From NCBI GenBank assembly GCA_016708845.1, contig JADJFB010000021.1, positions 38,288-102,287 of the forward strand: DNA of 64,000 nucleotides. The letters are read 5' to 3'. A program made the position numbers and the translations under genes. Every line of letters starts with the position of its first letter. Within the stretch, counting starts at the first letter, position 1. This document shows, one piece after another, positions 59,949 through 64,000 of the stretch. Origin of the DNA: Bacteroidota bacterium (GTDB lineage: Bacteria; Bacteroidota; Bacteroidia; B-17B0; Aurantibacillaceae). The notes below the pieces were generated by a model. That model searched no databases. It saw nothing but the letters and a program-made list of their open reading frames with translations, and was not told where the DNA came from.

Positions 59949-60754
59949 GTTATTTATGGTCAACAGGTGCAACAAGTTCTTCGATAACGGTTTCTGCTCC
60001 AGGTCCTTATTGGGTTACAGTATCATCATGCGGTGCTGCTGATTCAGATACGATCCAGGTGAGTAATTTGATCAATCCAATAATTGTTGATCTTGGAAAT
60101 GATACGTCTTTAACCTGTACCCAAAGTTTGACCTTAAGTGCAGGGTTTCCAGGTAGTAGTTATTTATGGTCAACAGGTGCAACAAGTTCTTCGATAACGG
60201 TTTCTGCTCCAGGTCCTTATTGGGTTACAGTGTCATCATGCGGTGCTACTGATTCGGATCGATCCAGGTGAATCTTTGTCATTCCTAGTGTGTCTTGGCA
60301 ATGATACGTCTTTAACCTGTGCCCAAAGTTTAACTTTAAATGCGGGTTTCCCCGGAGCAAGTTATTTATGGTCAACAGGTGCAACAAGTTCTTCGATAAC
60401 GGTTTCTGCTCCAGGTCCTTATTGGGTTACAGTATCATCATGCGGTGCTACTGATTCGGATACGATCCAGGTGAATGCTTTGATCATTCCTATAGTTGTT
60501 GATCTTGGCAATGATACGTCTTTAACCTGTGCCCAAAGTTTAACTTTAAATGCGGGTTTCCCCGGAGCAAGTTATTTATGGTCAACAGTTGCCAAGTTCT
60601 TCGATAACGGTTTCTCTCCATCCTTATTGGGTTCGTGCTCTGCGGCTCTGTTCGATACGATCGGTGAGCTTTGATCATTCCTATAGTTGTTGATCTTGGC
60701 AATGATACGTCTTTAACCTGTACAAAGTTTACCTAGTGCAGGGTTTCGGTAGTA
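59949..60754 (+). repeat. Tandem 210-bp repeats in the adhesin
   Basis: Units begin at GTTATTTATGG: 59949, 60159, 60361, 60571, then a degraded one at 60755. Periods are 210, 202, 210 and 184 bases; a 210-bp unit is 70 codons. Units 1-3 differ by only a few percent, with 8- and 26-base losses that break the frame. Each encodes one PKD/Ig-like module with TGATSSSITVSAPGPYWVTV. Copy number is uncertain because near-identical units collapse in assemblies. Confidence 0.85.
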
Positions 60755-61335
60755 GTTATTTATTACGGGAAGTTCTTCAACGTTCCCGGATTGGGTGTGG
60801 GACGGTTCGGTGAGGTGATGTTTGATCATTGCTGGATTTAGCTCCTTTCGGTCAACTGGCAAACAACTCTAAGTTGTTTCGATTCGGAAGTTATTGGTTT
60901 GAGTGCTTCATGCGGTGTATTCGCATCCGATACTATTTTAATAAGTAAATTAAATTTTGATAATGATCTGGATATTAATGTTATTACCCCAATGGTGATG
61001 AATGATGTTATAAATTTTGGAGATATTAATGGACCTGAATTAAACCTGACTATTTACAACCGTTGGGGGCAAGAAATATTTTCAGAAAGTCAACGATCAA
61101 TTAAATGGAACGCATTATTTAAAAACGAACCTCTGGTTTCAGGAACTTATTTTTGGGTTTTGGAATACAAAAGTGAGTGCGCAATGAAATAGTTACCAAA
61201 AGGATATATAACCGTTTTTCAATGTTGACGTTTTATTTCAGTAATCTTTATATAGGCGTTATTGAAGTGTTTTTCATTAACAAATACCTTCCTTTTAAAA
61301 AAAAGTCTGTATATTAGAGGCTCAAAAAAAATGTT

Positions 61336-62133
61336 GTGAAAATTTCTAAAGAGTTTAAAATAGGTATTGTTGTTACGTCTGCTATTGGCTTTTTTATTTG
61401 GGGATTTAATTTCCTTAAAGGAAGTAATCTATTTAGCCATAAGTATGAATTGTATGCTGTTTATCCTAAAATTGATGGACTTATTGAGGCAAATCCTCTT
61501 CTAGTAAATGGATTTAAAGTTGGTCAAATCAATAAAATTTCTTTAATAAAAGATAAAAACGGTGAGTACGGAGTATTAGTAAAGTTTTTATTGACTGAAG
61601 ATGTTAATATTCCGAAGCATTCTATTGCAAAAGCCGTGAGTTCAGACTTATTAGGTTCAAAAGCTGTGGAAATTATTTATAGTAATGAAACCGAGTTTGT
61701 TCAATCCGGAGATACACTGGTTGCAGAAACAGAAGAGGGTTTAAAAACAGCTGTTAGTAAGCAATTAGCTCCTTTACAGAAAAAAATTGAAGGATTATTG
61801 TCTTCTGTTGATTCCGTTATGACTATTGTTGAAGTTGTATTGAATGATAAAACTCGTGAAAATTTAAGTAAGTCATTTGAGAGCATTAAGTTGGCTATTC
61901 AAAGTTTAGAACAAACTGCCTATAAATTAGATGATTTAGTAGCTTCTGAAAAAGCAAAGATATCTTCTATTTTGACTAAGTTAAATAGAGCTAAAAACGA
62001 TTCGTTATATAATAACTTAAATAAAGCGAGTGATGATTTAGATAAGTTAATGAAAGATTTACGTATCAATCCAGAACGCTATATCCATTTCTCTGTATTT
62101 GGTAGAAAAGATAAAAACAAACCTAAACTTTAA
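61336..62133 (+). CDS. mlaD: MlaD-family (MCE domain) lipid transport protein
   Basis: 265 residues: one N-terminal membrane anchor (IGIVVTSAIGFFIWGFNFLK), then the MCE domain (LYAVYPKIDGLIEANPLLVN, KVGQINKISLIKDKNGEYGV, SDLLGSKAVEIIYSNE) and a helical tail from about residue 150. MlaD rings shuttle phospholipids between the membranes with the MlaFE transporter, whose genes are not here. Start GTG 61336: an upstream ATG runs into a stop at once. It lies nine bases before the Fe-S protein gene; mlaD followed by two (Fe-S)-binding proteins is a common Bacteroidota order. Confidence 0.9.
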   Translation: MKISKEFKIGIVVTSAIGFFIWGFNFLKGSNLFSHKYELYAVYPKIDGLIEANPLLVNGFKVGQINKISLIKDKNGEYGVLVKFLLTEDVNIPKHSIAKAVSSDLLGSKAVEIIYSNETEFVQSGDTLVAETEEGLKTAVSKQLAPLQKKIEGLLSSVDSVMTIVEVVLNDKTRENLSKSFESIKLAIQSLEQTAYKLDDLVASEKAKISSILTKLNRAKNDSLYNNLNKASDDLDKLMKDLRINPERYIHFSVFGRKDKNKPKL

Positions 62134-62142
62134 TTTTGCTCT

Positions 62143-63468
62143 ATGATTTCATCAATCATTTTTATTGCCCTGCTAATTGTTTCTAGTACGTTTTTTTTCA
62201 TTAATGCAAAAAAAATTCGTCGTAACATATTACTAGGAAAAGATATTTCTATAACCGACAACCGTGGAGAACGTTTTAAAACAATGGTTTTGGTGGCCTT
62301 AGGTCAAAAGAAAATGTTTACACGTCCTATTCCAGCAATTTTGCATTTGTTTTTATATGCCGCATTCGTTATTACACAAATCGAATTATTAGAGATTGTG
62401 TTTGATGGGATTACAGGTCATCATCGTGCTTTCAGAGCTTCATTGGGAGGCTTTTATACATTCATGGTAAGCTTCATCGAAATCTTATCAGTATTGGCAT
62501 TCATTGGAACCGTTGCATTTTTAGCTAGAAGAAATTTATTAAAAGTTCCTCGCTTGGTAAAAAGCGAATTAAATGGTTGGCCAAAATTAGACGCCAATCT
62601 TATTTTAATTATGGAAATTATTTTAATCTGTTTTATCTTCATGATGAATGGCGCCGATGAAGTTTTATACTCAAGAGGACAATCTCATGCCGAAAATTTA
62701 GGAGATGGTTCATTAGGTTTAACCATTAGCAGTCATTTAGGTCCTTTAATTTATGGCGGTATGCCAAATGCAGGTTTACATGTGATTGAGCGCATTGGTT
62801 GGTGGGGACATATCATGATGGTATTTGCCTTTTTAAATTATTTACCAAAATCAAAACATTTACATGTGTTATTAGCTTTCCCTAATGTGTATTTCTCTAA
62901 CCTAAAAGCTAAAGGACAATTCACTAATTTGTTTGAAGTAACAGATGTAGTAAAACCTAATTTTGATCCTGCTTATCAACCAGTACTTGATCCAAACGCC
63001 GTTATCAAATTTGGAGTTAAAGATGTAACTGATTTAACTTGGAAAAATTTATTAGATGCTTATTCGTGTACAGAGTGCGGTCGTTGTACTTCTGCATGTC
63101 CACAAAATATCACAGGTAAAGCATTGTCTCCGCGGAAAATTATGATGGATACCAGAGATAGATTAGAAGAAGTTGGGAAGAACATGGACAAAAATGGTGG
63201 CACCTTTGTAGATGATGGAAAAACACTTTTAGGAGACTATATTAAACACGAAGAAGTTTGGGCCTGTAATACTTGTAATGCTTGTGTGCAAGAATGTCCA
63301 GTAAACATTGATCCATTAGCAATTATTGTTGGCTTACGTCAGCAATTAGTCTTAGAGCAAAGTTCTGCACCAAACGAATTAAACGGGATGTTCTCCAACT
63401 TAGAAAATAATGGCGCTCCTTGGCAATTTAGTCCAGCAGACAGAGCAAATTGGATAAACGAAAATTAG
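62143..63468 (+). CDS. Membrane (Fe-S)-binding oxidoreductase subunit
   Basis: 441 residues. Four to five membrane helices occupy the first 240 residues, resembling NarI/DsrM-type membrane domains; the soluble part has two 4Fe-4S motifs, CTECGRCTSACP (about residues 310-321) and CNTCNACVQECP (about 372-383). It is related to heterodisulfide-reductase-like electron carriers; the electron donor and acceptor are unknown. The following gene (63690 on) is the CCG-domain partner, typical for HdrD/GlpC-like pairs. Complete and clean. Confidence 0.9.
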   Translation: MISSIIFIALLIVSSTFFFINAKKIRRNILLGKDISITDNRGERFKTMVLVALGQKKMFTRPIPAILHLFLYAAFVITQIELLEIVFDGITGHHRAFRASLGGFYTFMVSFIEILSVLAFIGTVAFLARRNLLKVPRLVKSELNGWPKLDANLILIMEIILICFIFMMNGADEVLYSRGQSHAENLGDGSLGLTISSHLGPLIYGGMPNAGLHVIERIGWWGHIMMVFAFLNYLPKSKHLHVLLAFPNVYFSNLKAKGQFTNLFEVTDVVKPNFDPAYQPVLDPNAVIKFGVKDVTDLTWKNLLDAYSCTECGRCTSACPQNITGKALSPRKIMMDTRDRLEEVGKNMDKNGGTFVDDGKTLLGDYIKHEEVWACNTCNACVQECPVNIDPLAIIVGLRQQLVLEQSSAPNELNGMFSNLENNGAPWQFSPADRANWINEN

Positions 63469-63689
63469 TGAGATCCGAGAAAAAATATTTAAGTGAAATT
63501 TAGTGTAGAATTGGAGTAAAGATATTTAATCAAAAAGATTTCTTCATAGAAAAATTAATTTTGTGATAGAAAAGGTTTTCGAAAATGGTTATGACTCAAA
63601 TTCATACAAATCAGGTTTTTTAAATTCTGAAGTTCAATTATACTTCAAAAAGAAATGGAAGAAATAAATCTTTAAAATTAAATAAGATT
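63469..63689 (+). other. Gap between the Fe-S genes with a possible 34-codon ORF
   Basis: 221 bp, unusual because these two genes are normally adjacent. It contains a GTG-started frame 63563-63667 (IEKVFENGYDSNSYKSGFLN...) with a coding-like amino-acid mix, but no recognisable family; upstream codons in the same frame (KRFLHRKINF) are open too. It could be a small protein or a remnant. Confidence 0.35.
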
Positions 63690-64000
63690 ATGAATACTAT
63701 AAAGGTTCCAACAATGCAAGAAAAAATTGCCAATGGCGAAACTCCTGATATTTTATTTTGGGTAGGTTGCAGCGGTAGTTTTGACGATAGAGCAAAAAAA
63801 ATCACGAAAGCTATTGTTCGTATTTTAAACCATGTAGGTGCAAATTTTGCCGTGCTAGGTGTTGAAGAGTCTTGTACGGGAGATCCTGCAAAACGCGCTG
63901 GTAACGAATTTTTATTTCAAATGCAGGCTATGCAGAACATCACCATTTTAAATGGATATGATGTTAAAAAAATTGTAACGGGTTGTCCGCATTGTTTTAA
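63690..64000 (+). CDS. (Fe-S)-binding protein with CCG domain, 5' part (continues outside window)
   Basis: 103 codons before the window ends. Starts MNTIKVPTMQEKIANGETPD; FWVGCSGSFDDRAKKITKAI and AVLGVEESCTGDPAKRAGN are the first cysteine-rich CCG-type unit (Cys near residues 27 and 57), and VTGCPHCF at the end is the CxxC that precedes the last Asn of this domain. Such proteins bind a noncubane 4Fe-4S or heterodisulfide and partner the membrane Fe-S protein encoded just before. The 3' end is not visible, so length and second CCG motif cannot be judged. Confidence 0.9.
   Translation, partial: MNTIKVPTMQEKIANGETPDILFWVGCSGSFDDRAKKITKAIVRILNHVGANFAVLGVEESCTGDPAKRAGNEFLFQMQAMQNITILNGYDVKKIVTGCPHCF

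Larger units (their letters stand above)
59371..61228 (+). pseudogene. T9SS type B adhesin with PKD-like repeats; consensus corrupted
   Basis: Begins with a signal-like stretch (VYVFLFIRTYSQ) and the typical opening VVGGTINIYTPVIAINCNAI and DRVLIIQMKGAIIDTSN of Bacteroidota gliding-type surface proteins. Then a glycine-rich region (59797-59935), about four 70-residue repeats with YLWSTGATSSSITVSAPG, and a C-terminus INVITPMVMNDVINFGDING, LTIYNRWGQEIF, GTYFWVLEYKSEC, KGYITVFQ to 61228, the gliding-motility-associated (T9SS type B) sorting domain. At least ten frame breaks accumulate between 59700 and 60900. No valid start is in frame with the opening. A long repetitive adhesin collapsed in assembly is the likely truth. 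Confidence 0.8.

Noticed and set aside
59777..60271. Separate glycine-rich protein gene
   Set aside because: The frame is chimeric: it crosses the GC-rich segment and joins repeat units of the adhesin; it is a fragment of the adhesin.
59949..60754. CRISPR array, because of regular repeats
   Set aside because: The unit is 210 bp, fully coding and without short spacers; it encodes a PKD-like adhesin module.

Overview
The window is a chromosomal segment of a low-GC Bacteroidota (Bacteroidetes). Evidence for this: type IX secretion C-terminal sorting signals of both type A (35943-37535 and the end of the peptidase at 30733-33131) and type B (end of the adhesin near 61228); DUF5686, DUF2490, DUF5522 and TerC-type genes usual in the phylum; an FKBP/SlyD protein with a His tail; and TAnnTTTG promoter-like elements. 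I cannot place it below phylum with confidence. No rRNA, tRNA, CRISPR array, phage or transposase gene is visible. Most of the window reads as ordinary core genome.

Layout. 1-5.3 kb: 3' end of dnaE, then a divergent katG/oxyR pair with a near-ideal OxyR site between them. 5.3-13.2 kb: a secreted hypothetical protein, a lipoprotein dipeptidyl peptidase III (M49), a small HEPN-like protein, a YdeI/DUF1905 protein, a YdcH-like peptide, a flavin reductase and a carotenoid-desaturase-like FAD enzyme. 13.2-25 kb: a DUF5686 outer-membrane protein, lptB directly abutting an Nramp metal transporter fused to a UspA domain, a GT4 glycosyltransferase overlapping a DUF2779 nuclease-like gene, a BamA-like barrel, and a protein made of two consecutive D-Ala-D-Ala ligase modules. 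25-31 kb: a polyprenyl diphosphate synthase, a MORN-repeat lipoprotein and two tandem paralogues of unknown function. 31-43 kb: an M1 aminopeptidase exported by the T9SS, pabB, two surface proteins, hemH, dxr, rseP and an OmpA-type lipoprotein. 43-51 kb: slyD, an antiquitin-type aldehyde dehydrogenase (lysine catabolism), TerC and several small enzymes. 51.6-55 kb: a minus-strand run aldehyde dehydrogenase - thiL - lipoprotein - RidA; its first and last genes look like two steps of the 2-aminomuconate branch of tryptophan/kynurenine breakdown. 55-64 kb: barrel proteins, an ACC-deaminase/D-cysteine desulfhydrase-like enzyme, DUF5522, a badly garbled T9SS type-B adhesin with 210-bp tandem repeats, then an mlaD - Fe-S protein - Fe-S (CCG) protein run that leaves the window.

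The dominant oddity is gene integrity. About fifteen otherwise normal genes, including ones expected to be essential or important (polyprenyl synthase, hemH, thiL), are interrupted. Most breaks are one-base contractions in homopolymers, so sequence error is the leading explanation. Three genes instead carry a single in-frame stop, one appears to have lost about 50 codons, and the adhesin repeat region looks like a collapsed consensus. Intergenic spaces also carry several inverted-repeat, MITE-like elements. I did not find a gene cluster that I can defend as a new defence or mobile system; the best unknowns are the tandem 27.5-30.6 kb paralogues, the double ligase and the orphan HEPN-like protein.
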